Shown here: positions 34,253-43,454 of the stretch, one piece after another
Position numbering within the stretch: the stretch's first letter is position 1
How the letters are laid out: each line of letters begins with the position of its first letter
The notes under the pieces: model-generated
What the model was told of the DNA's origin: nothing
The model's database searches: none
Seen by the model: only the letters and a program-made list of their open reading frames with translations
Program-made: the position numbers and the translations under genes
Assembly (NCBI GenBank): GCA_023404805.1
Contig: JAEYAL010000156.1
Coordinates: forward strand, 14,885 to 78,884
DNA from: Actinomycetes bacterium
GTDB taxonomy: Bacteria > Actinomycetota > Thermoleophilia > Solirubrobacterales > Solirubrobacteraceae
Reading direction: 5' to 3'
DNA length: 64,000 bases

Positions 34253-36075
34253 CGGGCTTCGACCGGCGCCCACTCGCCGCCGTCCCGCTTCCAGCCGTCG
34301 TACCCCGTATCGAGGTGCGCCACGTCGCGGTAGCCGAGCTCCCGCAGCGACTTGGCTGCCAGCGCCGAACGCCAGCCGCCCGCGCAGTAGACCACCGTGC
34401 GCTGTGCCGGATCGAGGTAGTCGCGGTGGTACGGCGACCGCGGGTCGGCCCAGAACTCGACGAACCCGCGCGGCACATGCCGCGCCTGCGGGATCGCGCC
34501 GTCGCGGACCCGCTCGCGCTCGTCGCGCACGTCGATCACGAGCACGTCGCCAGCCGCCAGCTCCGCCGCCAGATCCGGCGTCGACAACGCGGGGATCTCG
34601 GCGCGGGCCGCGTCCACGAGACCGCGCACGCCGTGCTCAGACACCCGGGGACGCTCGCGGTGCTCACGCTCGTAGAGCCGCACGACCGCGCGCACCGCCG
34701 CGTTGACGGAGTTGAACACCGGCACGCCGCCACGCCGCAAGATCCGCGCCGGCTCGGTGTCGTCGTACCACGTGTGCACGACCACTGGGACCGGCCCCGC
34801 GGCGGCCTGCACGATCGCGTGCGCCGCCTCGAGCTCATCGGCGACGAAGTCCTCGGACTGCGCCTTGTAGCCGCCGAACATGCCGCTGAACACGACGGCG
34901 TCGACCTCGCCGGACTCTGCGACCACGCGGATCGCGGCCGCATAATCGCTGAGCTCGAAGTGCGACCCGCCCGTGATATCGACCGGGTTGCGGCGCGCGG
35001 AGGCGCCCGCCGTCGCCTCGACCAGCGCGGCGTCGACGGCGTCGGAGAGCCGAGGCACCTCGAGCCCGTGGTCGAGGACCGCGCCTGTCCCGAGCACCGC
35101 CTGACCGCCGCCGTCGGCGACCACGCCGACGCGCGGCCCCGCCGGCGTGGCGGTCGCGCGGAGCGTCTCGGCCGCCTCGATCAGATCGGCTGGCGTCGAC
35201 ACGTGCAGGATGCCAGCGGCGCGAGCCGCCGAGCGCAGCTCGAGCTGGGAAGCGAGCACGGATCCGGTGTGGGCGTGGGCGGCACGGGTCGTCGCCACAC
35301 CGTCCGGCGGGGTGAGGAACACGACGGGTTTGCCTGCCGCCGCGGCGTAGCCAGCCGCGTCGATGAGCGCGGGCAGGTCGCGCACCTCCTCGAGGTATGC
35401 GCCGATCACATGCGTCGACGGGTCGTCGGCGAGCGCGCGGAGCAGCTCTGCGGCGGTCACGTCGGCCTGGTTGCCGAACGAAACGAGCCGCGAGAACCCG
35501 AGGTCGGAGCGGCGTCCGAGGGTGACGAGCTCTGTGATCACCCCGCCGCTCTGCGAGATCACGCCCACGTGGCCGCCGCGTGGGTCGTCGAGCCAGGTCA
35601 TGGCGTCAAGCTGGCTGTCGTCGACTCGGATGCCGTTGCAGTTCGGGCCGATCAACAGCGCGCCGGCGTCGCGCACCTTCTCCGCGATCCGCGCCTCGAG
35701 CTCAGCGCCGAGCGGGCCCGACTCGCGGAACCCGACCGTGATCACGACGATCGCCTTCGCGCCCGCCGCCAGGGCGGCGTCGACGGTCTCCTCGACGCTG
35801 GCCTGCGGCACGACCACGATCACGAGGTCCGGCGCCTCGGGCAGCTCGGCGAGGCTGCGGAAGGCTGGCTGGCCCAGGATCTCGCCGCCGCTGCGCGTGA
35901 CGAGCCGGACGGTGCGCCGCCCCGCCCCCTGCAGCAGGTTCCGGGCCACGAGGTGGCCCCACTTCGTCGGGTTCGCCGATGCGCCGACGAGCGCGACCAC
36001 GCGAGGGTCGAACAGCGCGTCCCAGTCCCGTTGCGGCGTGGGCGGCGCGGGGGCCGGGGTCTGCGAAAGGGTCAT
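34249..36075 (-). CDS. NDP-forming acyl-CoA synthetase alpha-like protein fused to rhodanese
   Basis: 608 residues; ATG at 36075 with GGAGGA six bases upstream. Residues about 20-150 are a CoA-binding domain (DPRVVALVGASANPTKWG), about 160-450 the succinyl-CoA-ligase-like domains (GVISQSGGVITELV; phosphohistidine region AHAHTGSVLAS). Instead of the ATP-grasp domain usual in single-chain enzymes, residues about 500-605 are a rhodanese domain with active-site Cys in VVYCAGGWRSALAAKSL. No ATP-grasp beta subunit is in the window. It might transfer an acyl or sulfur group within a catabolic route; the combination is unusual. Confidence 0.85.
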   Translation of the reverse strand: MTLSQTPAPAPPTPQRDWDALFDPRVVALVGASANPTKWGHLVARNLLQGAGRRTVRLVTRSGGEILGQPAFRSLAELPEAPDLVIVVVPQASVEETVDAALAAGAKAIVVITVGFRESGPLGAELEARIAEKVRDAGALLIGPNCNGIRVDDSQLDAMTWLDDPRGGHVGVISQSGGVITELVTLGRRSDLGFSRLVSFGNQADVTAAELLRALADDPSTHVIGAYLEEVRDLPALIDAAGYAAAAGKPVVFLTPPDGVATTRAAHAHTGSVLASQLELRSAARAAGILHVSTPADLIEAAETLRATATPAGPRVGVVADGGGQAVLGTGAVLDHGLEVPRLSDAVDAALVEATAGASARRNPVDITGGSHFELSDYAAAIRVVAESGEVDAVVFSGMFGGYKAQSEDFVADELEAAHAIVQAAAGPVPVVVHTWYDDTEPARILRRGGVPVFNSVNAAVRAVVRLYEREHRERPRVSEHGVRGLVDAARAEIPALSTPDLAAELAAGDVLVIDVRDERERVRDGAIPQARHVPRGFVEFWADPRSPYHRDYLDPAQRTVVYCAGGWRSALAAKSLRELGYRDVAHLDTGYDGWKRDGGEWAPVEAR

Positions 36076-36104
36076 CGTCGTCCTCCGTGGGCGGATGTGT
36101 GGTG

Positions 36105-37307
36105 CTAGAGCCGGACGAGCCCGTGCGGACGCGGCGTGAGCCGCTCCGCGCCGTCGCCGGTGATCACATAGATGTCTTCGATCTGGTGGCCGCCGAGGCC
36201 GCGCACGTAGTAGGGCGTCTCGAAGCAGACGACCATCCCCGGCTCGAGCGGCCGCAGCTCGGTCGGTGCGAGGAACGGCCCTTGCTCGTCGAGACCGAGG
36301 CCGGCGGCGTGGCCGACGTGGCCGCGCGTATACGTCGGAAGGCCCGCGTCGCGGACGGCGGCCTGGGTCGCGTAGAACACCTCGCTCGCGGGCGTCCCCG
36401 CTCGCAGCAGTGGAACGCCCGCCGCGTGGCCGGCCGCGAGCGCCTCGAGGATCCGCTCCGACCACGGGTGGGGCTCGCCGATCGCGTAGGAGCGCCCGGC
36501 GTCGCTGCCGTAGCCGTGGAGCTCTGCGCCGTAGTCCACCCACAGGGTCTGCCCGTCCTCGATCCGCCGTCCGTCGACCTGCGTCGCGGGCGCCACGTCG
36601 CCGCCAGCGGTGACGTCGGCCCGCAGCGCGGTGAGGCCTGCGAACTCAGGCGTCTGAAGCGCGGCGCCGTGCACCGCCGCGGCGTACCGCGTCCGTAGCT
36701 CCTGCACCGTGCGCCCGCGCGGGTCCACGCCGAGCACGGCATCCAGGCCGGCGTCGGCCACGCGCGTCGCGCGTCGCAGCAGGTCGATTTCAGCGGGGTG
36801 CTTGACGGCGCGCAGGTCGTAGAAGGCGCCGCTGGCGTCCACGAGCTCGACCTCCGGCGCGGCGCCGGCGAGCGCTGACGCCTCTGCGGCGGTCAGCGCG
36901 TCCAGCTCGACGCCGATCCGGCCTCGCGAGAGGCCGTGGCGCCGCAGCGCCGCCGCTACGACGTCGGCGCTCACGGCGAGGTCGAGCTGGACCGGCTTGG
37001 GCCGCACTGCGGTGCGGCCGGCCTGCAGCGCTTCGAGGTCGTCGATCTCGATCCACGTCGGCACCTCGAACACCTCGGTGCCGTCGGCGCGCGTCTGGGC
37101 GGCAGCGCGCGCCGCCTCCCATGCGCCGACGACGAGGGTGCGCTCACCGCTCGGTTCGAGGACGGCTGCGCCGCCGCTCACTCCGGCGTGCCACGGCCGG
37201 AAGCCCGTGAGGTACTGCACGTTGTCGAGCGTGAGCGCGAGGAGCCCGTCGAGCGACTCGCGCTCGAGGACCGCTGCAGCTCGGGCCGGATCGAGGAACG
37301 ACGTCAC
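36105..37307 (-). CDS. M24-family metallopeptidase (Xaa-Pro peptidase / ectoine hydrolase-like)
   Basis: 400 residues from GTG at 37307, which overlaps the stop of the substrate-binding protein gene. An N-terminal creatinase-type domain (1-155) precedes a pita-bread catalytic domain with five metal ligands: Asp in LWVDYGAE, Asp in GSDAGRSY, His in RGHVGHAAG, Glu in VCFETPYY and Glu in QIEDIYVI. The family includes Xaa-Pro aminopeptidase, creatinase and ectoine hydrolase (DoeA/EutD, similar length). Operon context suggests it hydrolyses the imported ligand. Confidence 0.9.
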   Translation of the reverse strand: MTSFLDPARAAAVLERESLDGLLALTLDNVQYLTGFRPWHAGVSGGAAVLEPSGERTLVVGAWEAARAAAQTRADGTEVFEVPTWIEIDDLEALQAGRTAVRPKPVQLDLAVSADVVAAALRRHGLSRGRIGVELDALTAAEASALAGAAPEVELVDASGAFYDLRAVKHPAEIDLLRRATRVADAGLDAVLGVDPRGRTVQELRTRYAAAVHGAALQTPEFAGLTALRADVTAGGDVAPATQVDGRRIEDGQTLWVDYGAELHGYGSDAGRSYAIGEPHPWSERILEALAAGHAAGVPLLRAGTPASEVFYATQAAVRDAGLPTYTRGHVGHAAGLGLDEQGPFLAPTELRPLEPGMVVCFETPYYVRGLGGHQIEDIYVITGDGAERLTPRPHGLVRL

Positions 37308-38914
37308 GACTGGAACCAGACGTCTTTGAACCGGTAGTTGCCGAGCGGCAGCCCGGTCCGCGCAGGCTTCAGCCCGCCGAGTTTGGCCGAGTACGCGTCG
37401 ACGACGTTGTAGAAGTAGGGGATCAGCAGGCCGCCCCGGTCGTACTCGATCTTCTGGGCCTGGTGCAGCAGCGCGGTGCGCGCCTGGTCGTCCGGCTCCT
37501 GCTTCGCTTTGTGGATCAGCGACGCGAACTCCGCGTCGTCGAAGTGCGTCTCGTTGTAGGGCGCTGACTTCAGATGCGTCGCCGCGACCTGGGCGAAGTA
37601 CGAACGGGTGGTCCAGTAGGTCTGGGCGAAATCCCACTTCTTGTAGTTCGGGCCGAAGAAGGTGTCCGTGCCGAGCTTCTTGAGCTTGATCTGGATCCCG
37701 GCGGCCTTCGCCTGCTCGGCGTAGACCTCGGCGAGGTCGACGATCCCCGCCACCTGCGGGGCGGTGACCAGCTCGAGCCGCAGGTCGCTGCGGCCGGCCG
37801 CCTTCAGCAGCGACTTGGCCTGCTCGAGATCCTGCGCGCGCTGCGGCAGGCTGCGGTCGTAGGCCGGGTCCAGCGGAGAGACGACGTCGTTGGCCACGCG
37901 CCCTTCGCCGGCGAGGACCTGGGCGACGAGCTGGTCGCGGTCGGCGGTCAGCCGCAGCGCCTGCCTCACCCGCACGTCGCTGAGCGGAGACCGGTCGACG
38001 CGCAACGTGAACGCGTGCCAGTTCCCGGTCTCGGCGCGCAGCACGCGGAACCCCTTGTTCGCGTCGATCGTCTTGCGCTGCGCGGGCGGGAGGTCCGAGA
38101 TCGCGTCGACTTGGCCGCCGAGCAGCGCGTTGACGCGAGCAGCGTCGTCGGGAAAGTCGATGATGACCAGCTCGTCGACGTACGGCTTGCCGTCCTGCCA
38201 GTAGTTCGGGTTCTTCTTGAACAGGCTCTGCCGGCCGGGTTCGAAGCTCACGAACTGGAACGGCCCGGTTCCGATCGGCTTCTTCGGGTCGTAGTCCGCC
38301 GGAACGATCGCGACGGTGATCCGCGCGATGTCGTCGCGGAAGTTCGCGTTGGGCTCCTTGAGCGGGATCCGCACGGTGCGCGCGTCGATCTTCTTGAGCG
38401 CCCTGGCGTCGACCGCGCTCAGGGCGGTCGCCGCGCTTTTCGGGTCCTTGGGATCGAGGATCCGCCGCAGCGACGCGATCACGTCGTCGGCGCCGACCGT
38501 GCGCCCGTCGTGGAACTGGACCCCGTCCCGCAGCTTCACGATCCAAGCGTCGAGGCCGCCGTCGGGCTCGATCGACTCGGCGAGCACGAGCTCGATCCCG
38601 AAGTCCAGGTCGCGGATGGCGAGCGGCTCATAGAGGTTGTTCGCACGGGTGGCGTCGACGAGCGAAGCGTCCGACAGGTGCGCGTCCAGCGTGTCCTGGG
38701 GACCGCCGCCAGCGATGCCGACGCGGAGCCGTCCGCCGGGCTTTGGCGCTCCGCCCGCGGTGGTCGCCGCAGTCGATGTGCCGTCGTTGCCGCAGGCGGC
38801 GAGGAGGCCGCCGGCGCCGAGTAGCACGCCCCCTGCGAGGGCGCTGCGCACGAGGGTGCGCCGGGTCAGCGGGCTGGCGGAGCCGAGGCCGAGGGGATCG
38901 TCGTAGGGGGTCAT
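37304..38914 (-). CDS. ABC transporter substrate-binding lipoprotein, family 5 (peptide/opine type)
   Basis: 536 residues. A twin-arginine-like signal (LTRRTLVRSALAGG) ends in lipobox LLAAC (about residue 41). The mature protein shows family-5 features: LRVGIAGGGPQDTLDAHLS, WIVKLRDGVQFHDGRTVGADDV, and KKPIGTGPFQFVSFEPGR. Such proteins bind peptides, opines, nickel or glutathione and deliver them to Dpp-type permeases. It is co-translated with the M24 peptidase (GTGA overlap) and with the ATPase gene upstream (four bases). Confidence 0.93.
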   Translation of the reverse strand: MTPYDDPLGLGSASPLTRRTLVRSALAGGVLLGAGGLLAACGNDGTSTAATTAGGAPKPGGRLRVGIAGGGPQDTLDAHLSDASLVDATRANNLYEPLAIRDLDFGIELVLAESIEPDGGLDAWIVKLRDGVQFHDGRTVGADDVIASLRRILDPKDPKSAATALSAVDARALKKIDARTVRIPLKEPNANFRDDIARITVAIVPADYDPKKPIGTGPFQFVSFEPGRQSLFKKNPNYWQDGKPYVDELVIIDFPDDAARVNALLGGQVDAISDLPPAQRKTIDANKGFRVLRAETGNWHAFTLRVDRSPLSDVRVRQALRLTADRDQLVAQVLAGEGRVANDVVSPLDPAYDRSLPQRAQDLEQAKSLLKAAGRSDLRLELVTAPQVAGIVDLAEVYAEQAKAAGIQIKLKKLGTDTFFGPNYKKWDFAQTYWTTRSYFAQVAATHLKSAPYNETHFDDAEFASLIHKAKQEPDDQARTALLHQAQKIEYDRGGLLIPYFYNVVDAYSAKLGGLKPARTGLPLGNYRFKDVWFQS

Positions 38915-40620
38915 CGAGGGTCCTCGTCGTGAGAGCGTTGGGTGGGTGGTGCGTGGTGGACGTCGTGCCGCACCGGGTGCGGTTCGGGGAAGCGGAGCCG
39001 GGGCGCGTCGCGCAGGAGGCGCACGGTCACGACGCTGCTCGGCGAGGCGAAGACGCTGTCGACCGGGCCGCTCTCGACGACGCGGCCGGCGTCGAGCACG
39101 GCGACGCGGTCGGCGACGGCCTGCACGAGGGCGAGGTCGTGCGCGATGAACAGCAGCCCGAGATCGCGTTCTTGGCGGAGCTCGCGCAGGAGGTCGACGA
39201 CCTTCGCCTGGACCGAGACATCGAGCGAGGCCGTGATCTCGTCGCAGATCAGCAGCTCAGGCTCGGCGGCCAGCGCGCGGGCGATCGCGACCCGCTGCCG
39301 CTCGCCGCCACTCAGCTCGCCCGGCCGTGCCGCAGCGAGCTTGGGCGACAGCGCGACCGCTTCGAGCAAGGCGCGGGTGCGTGAGGCCCGCTCGCGGCGG
39401 GGGACGACCTCGAAGAGGGCGAGCTGCCGTGCGATCGCGTCGCCGACGCTGCGGCGCGGGTTGAGGGAGGCGTACGGGTCTTGAAACACGTACTGGATGG
39501 CGCGCCGCGCCTGGGCGCTGCGGGCGCGGGCGCGAGGCGCGAGCGCGATGCCATGCAGGACCACGGCCCCGGATGAGGGCGGGTGCAGGCCGGCGACGGT
39601 GCGGGCCAGGGTCGTCTTGCCGCTGCCCGACGCTCCGACGAGCGCCACGCACTCGTCGGGCCAGACCTGGAGCTCGATGTCGCGCAGCGCGGGCGCGGTC
39701 CCGTGGTCGGCGGCGAGCCCGCGGACGGCGAGCACCGGCGAGCGCTCGCTCCCCGGCCGGTGGCGGAGCTCCGGCTCGCGGACGAGCGCGTCACCGCCCT
39801 CGGCGGCGGCGGGGGCATGGTCGCCGCCGTCGAGCGTGAGCCGTGGGACGGCCGCGACCAGCTCCCGCGTATAAGGATGGGCGGGCGTCGTCAGGAGTGC
39901 CTCGACCGTGCCTTGCTCGACGATCGCGCCGTGCCGCATCACGGCGATGCGGTCGGCGAGCTCGGCGACGACGGCGAGGTCGTGTGAGACGTAGACGGCG
40001 GCGACCGCGTGATCGCGGCACAGCTGCTTGATCGTGCGCAGCACGTGGGCCTGCGTGGTGACGTCGAGGCCCGTGGTCGGCTCGTCGAAGACCACGACGG
40101 CCGGGTCCGTCACGAGCGCCAAGGCGATCGCGATGCGCTGCTGCTGCCCGCCGGAGAGCTCGTGCGGGAAACGCCGCAGGAAACCCCGGTCGGAGGGGAG
40201 GGAGACCTCTGCCAGAACGCGGGTGATCCGCGCGTCGGCGCTCGCCCCGCTGCGTCCGGGATGCGCGTCGACGACCTCACGCAGCTGCGTGCCGATGCGC
40301 AGCGCCGGGTTGAGCGCCGTGGAAGGATCCTGGGGCACGTAGGAGATCACGCCGCCGCGGGCGTCACGCAGCGCGCGACGCCCGAGCGACAACAGGTCGC
40401 GGCCGCCGAGCATGACCCGGCCGCTGTCGATGCGCGCGCCGCGGCGGGTGTGAGCGAGCAGCGTCAGGACGGTGGTCGTCTTGCCGGAGCCCGACTCGCC
40501 GACGACGCCCAGGATCTCGCCGGTGTTCGCCTTCAGCGAAACGTCGTCGACGATCACCCGGCCGCTCGTAGGGAGCGACACCCGCAGGCTGTCGGCGCCG
40601 ATCACCGGGGCGGCGGTCAT
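38911..40620 (-). CDS. Dual ATP-binding protein of a Dpp/Opp-type importer
   Basis: 569 residues containing two complete NBDs, equivalent to DppD and DppF fused. First domain: GESGSGKTTT, YVPQDPSTALNP, LSGGQQQR, VVFDEPTTGLD; second: GASGSGKTT, YVFQDPYASLNP, LSGGERQR, LICDEITASLD. The oligopeptide-transporter insert PAHPYTRELVAAVP lies after the first NBD. ATG at 40620 overlaps the stop of the upstream permease gene. It energises import of the ligand bound by the downstream lipoprotein. Confidence 0.94.
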   Translation of the reverse strand: MTAAPVIGADSLRVSLPTSGRVIVDDVSLKANTGEILGVVGESGSGKTTTVLTLLAHTRRGARIDSGRVMLGGRDLLSLGRRALRDARGGVISYVPQDPSTALNPALRIGTQLREVVDAHPGRSGASADARITRVLAEVSLPSDRGFLRRFPHELSGGQQQRIAIALALVTDPAVVVFDEPTTGLDVTTQAHVLRTIKQLCRDHAVAAVYVSHDLAVVAELADRIAVMRHGAIVEQGTVEALLTTPAHPYTRELVAAVPRLTLDGGDHAPAAAEGGDALVREPELRHRPGSERSPVLAVRGLAADHGTAPALRDIELQVWPDECVALVGASGSGKTTLARTVAGLHPPSSGAVVLHGIALAPRARARSAQARRAIQYVFQDPYASLNPRRSVGDAIARQLALFEVVPRRERASRTRALLEAVALSPKLAAARPGELSGGERQRVAIARALAAEPELLICDEITASLDVSVQAKVVDLLRELRQERDLGLLFIAHDLALVQAVADRVAVLDAGRVVESGPVDSVFASPSSVVTVRLLRDAPRLRFPEPHPVRHDVHHAPPTQRSHDEDPR

Positions 40621-41513
40621 GCGTCGCTCGGCGCTGTCGCGCCGTCGCGTCCGAGGCGCGCCTGCGCGTACCCATCGGCCGCGAGGTTGACGCCGACGGT
40701 GAGGGCCCCGATCGCGATGACTGGGAGGAGCACGCCCCACGGCTGCACGGCGAGCGCCAGCCGGTTCTCGTTGATCATCAGGCCCCAGTCGGCAGCGGGC
40801 GGCTGCAGGCCGAGCCCGAGGAAGCCGAGCGAGGCAACGAGCGCGATCGAGACGGTCAGCCGCAGTCCGACCTCCACGAGCAGCTGGCCGCTCACGTTGG
40901 GGAGCAGCTCGTGCGTCGCGATCCGCCGTCGCGATTCCCCCGCCGCTTCGGCGGCCAGCACGAAGTCGCGCGCGGCCACCTCGAGCGCGGCGCCGCGGAT
41001 CACGCGGGCCACGCGAGGCGCGTTGGCGAGCGCGACAAGCACCGTGATCAGCCACAGCTGAGGGCCGAGCGCGGAGACGCCGAGGAGCACGAGGACGAGC
41101 TGCGGGATCGCGAGGAGCCCGTCGTTGGCGCGCATGAGCGGCTCGTCGATCCGGCGTGGCGCGACGGCGCAGAGAAGTCCGAGCAGGGCTCCAGCCGCGA
41201 CGCCGAGCAGCGTGGCGAGCGTCGCGACGAGCAGGATGGTCCGGCCGCCGGACAGGAAGCGGCTGAGCACGTCGCGGCCGAGCGCATCGGTGCCGAACGG
41301 CGCGCCGTCGATCGGCCCGGAATTGGGGACTCCGACGAACGCGCCCGGCGCGTGCGGCGCCAGCGCCGGGCCGATGATGGCCAGCCCGACGACCGCCAGC
41401 GCCAGCGCGGCGCCGGTGCGCACCCGTCCGGTCCGCCGGAGCGGCGATTTGAGTACGCCCGTGTCGGCGCGGCGCTCGGCGGCGGGCTTGCGGAGCGGCG
41501 GGAGCGCGGTCAT
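40617..41513 (-). CDS. Dpp/Opp-type ABC permease (DppC-like)
   Basis: 298 residues. A single N-terminal helix, the periplasmic GTDALGRDVLSRFLSGGRTIL motif characteristic of DppC/OppC, then five further helices with the coupling-helix EAA-type segment AAEAAGESRRRIATHELLPN (about 195-214). It forms the heteromeric channel with the DppB-like protein encoded just upstream (4-base overlap). Confidence 0.94.
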   Translation of the reverse strand: MTALPPLRKPAAERRADTGVLKSPLRRTGRVRTGAALALAVVGLAIIGPALAPHAPGAFVGVPNSGPIDGAPFGTDALGRDVLSRFLSGGRTILLVATLATLLGVAAGALLGLLCAVAPRRIDEPLMRANDGLLAIPQLVLVLLGVSALGPQLWLITVLVALANAPRVARVIRGAALEVAARDFVLAAEAAGESRRRIATHELLPNVSGQLLVEVGLRLTVSIALVASLGFLGLGLQPPAADWGLMINENRLALAVQPWGVLLPVIAIGALTVGVNLAADGYAQARLGRDGATAPSDA

Positions 41514-42526
41514 GCGACCGCCGTCCGCAGCCGCGGGGACGCGAGCGTGGTCGCGACGTCGGCGAGCAGGCCCATGACGACGTAGATCGCCGCCGCGAGC
41601 AGCGCGGTCGCCTGCACGACGGGGAGGTCTCGGCTGCGGACGGCCTCCACTAGCGCCGCGCCGAGCCCTGGCAGGCCGAACACGAACTCGACGACCACGA
41701 CCCCGCCTGCCATCCACGCGACCTGCAGCGCCACCACCTGGATCGCCGGCACGAGCGCGTTCGGCAGCGCATGGCGCAGGACCACCGTGCGTTCTGGCAG
41801 GCCGTGGAGGCGCGCGAGATCGACGTACTCGCTCTCCAGCGCCTCGATCATCGAGCTGCGGACCGTCCTGGCGATGTAAGGAAACGTGGTCGCTGCCAGC
41901 GTGAGCACCGGCAGCACGAGGACGGCGGGGTCGTCGAGGGCGCTCGCGCCGGGCGGGACGAGCGAGACGGCGGGCAGGACGTGGAACACCTGCGTCGAGA
42001 AGACGAGGACGAGGGTGAGCGCGATCACGAACTCGGGAAGCGAGTGGAGGATCAGCGTCACGACGGAGACGGCGTGGTCGCTGAGCCGGTCGCGGCGCAG
42101 CGCCGAACCGATGCCCATCGCCAGCCCGAGCGGCACGGCGACGAGGGTCGCGCCGATCAGCAGCAGCCCGGTGTTCTCGAAGCGGTCGGCCAGCAGCTCG
42201 GTCACTGGAATCCGCGCGGCCGCCGACGATCCCAGGTCGCCCTGCAGGGTTCCGACGAGCCAGGTGGCGTACTGCTGTGGCGCGGTCGCGCCGAGGCCGA
42301 GCTGCTCGCGCAGCGCTGTGAGGCGTTCTGGCGTGGCCTCCTTGCCGAGGATCGCAGTCGCCGCGTCGCCCGGCAGGAGCTGCACAGCAGCGAACACGAT
42401 CAGCGAGACGAGCAGGAGCGTGAGCGCGCCGTGCGCGCATCGACGCGCGAGGTACCGGACCGGACCAGCCCAGCGTTGCCAGCGCGGGCGCCGCGTAAAG
42501 TCGGAAATGTTGATCGGGTACGTCAT
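41510..42526 (-). CDS. Dpp/Opp-type ABC permease (DppB-like)
   Basis: About 338 residues with six membrane helices and the DppB hallmarks: N-terminal RYLARRCAHGALTLLLVSLIVFAAVQLLPGD in outline, LGSS after the first periplasmic loop, and the EAA-type coupling segment YVDLARLHGLPERTVVLRHALPN in outline. The start is uncertain: ATGs at 42526 and 42547 are both in frame and neither has a clear Shine-Dalgarno. First gene of an operon of five tightly overlapping genes. Confidence 0.9.
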   Translation of the reverse strand: MTYPINISDFTRRPRWQRWAGPVRYLARRCAHGALTLLLVSLIVFAAVQLLPGDAATAILGKEATPERLTALREQLGLGATAPQQYATWLVGTLQGDLGSSAAARIPVTELLADRFENTGLLLIGATLVAVPLGLAMGIGSALRRDRLSDHAVSVVTLILHSLPEFVIALTLVLVFSTQVFHVLPAVSLVPPGASALDDPAVLVLPVLTLAATTFPYIARTVRSSMIEALESEYVDLARLHGLPERTVVLRHALPNALVPAIQVVALQVAWMAGGVVVVEFVFGLPGLGAALVEAVRSRDLPVVQATALLAAAIYVVMGLLADVATTLASPRLRTAVA

Positions 42527-42737
42527 GTTTGATGGCGACGATGGCATACGATCAAGCAACCATCAACCGAAAAGTTGCCTTATCGGTCAATAGTTGCTCA
42601 GGTTTCCCCGTCTGGGCCAGCGCGATCGGAAGGGCGGCGAGGCACGCCGGACCCGGAGCGGTCCGCGGGTGCGGCGCAACGGCGAGGGGCACGGGTGCAC
42701 GAGGCGCCGGCGTCCGCCGACAGCCAGGTGCCGGCGC

Positions 42738-43307
42738 TCAGTAGCGGGCGGGGGTCACGATCCACAGCGCCCGCGCTGTGGTGTCGCCGGGGTTCTCCCA
42801 GCGGTGTGGCGTGCGGCACGGGTACGTGAGCGCGTCGCCTGGAGTGAGGTGGAATTCCTCGTCATCGAGCCAGACGGTGAGTTGTCCGTCGAGCAGGAGC
42901 AGGCACTCTTCGTCGCCCGGGTGGTCGTAGGCCTTGGCGCCGCTGCTGGCACCGGGTTCGACGAAGGTCTCCAGCACCTCGAGCCGCGCCGCGGTCGCGG
43001 GGGTCACGAGGCGGTCGAGCACACCACGGTGCCGGACCTCGCGCCGATCGGACTCGCGCACGAGTGGTCCGGACCCACCTGCCTCGAACAGGTTGGCAAC
43101 CGACTCGTCCATCGACTGCATGACGCGCGTGAGCGTCGCGATGGTCGGGCTGACCCGCCCGTTCTCAAGCCGGCTCAGGTAGGCGGGGCTGACCTCGGCG
43201 CGCGCCGCCACGGCTCGGGCCGACAGCCCTCGGGCGACGCGCAGCTGCCGGATGCGCCGACCGAGGGCGGCATCGCCAGTGCCAGACGCGTCAGGAAGGA
43301 CCGACAT
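42738..43307 (-). CDS. XRE-family regulator with C-terminal cupin sensor
   Basis: 189 residues. The N-terminal helix-turn-helix (IRQLRVARGLSARAVAARAEVSPAYLSRLENG in outline, about 18-50) is followed by a cupin domain (about 110-185; HPGDEECLLLLDGQLTVWLDDEEFHLTPGD). This architecture is common among regulators of amino-acid, polyamine or opine catabolism, where the cupin binds the inducer. It lies immediately upstream of the importer operon on the same strand, separated by 211 bases, so it is probably its local regulator. Confidence 0.9.
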   Translation of the reverse strand: MSVLPDASGTGDAALGRRIRQLRVARGLSARAVAARAEVSPAYLSRLENGRVSPTIATLTRVMQSMDESVANLFEAGGSGPLVRESDRREVRHRGVLDRLVTPATAARLEVLETFVEPGASSGAKAYDHPGDEECLLLLDGQLTVWLDDEEFHLTPGDALTYPCRTPHRWENPGDTTARALWIVTPARY

Positions 43308-43454
43308 TGCGCGCGCAGTCTAGCTAGATCGAAGGTCCGTGGTCGAAGCCCGCCGGGCTCGTTCGTGCATCCGCCATCGCGGGCTTCGGCCACGGCCGCC
43401 CGGGCCGGGCGGCGATCGTGAGGTATGACGCCGCTCGTTGGCGCGCGCGTCACG

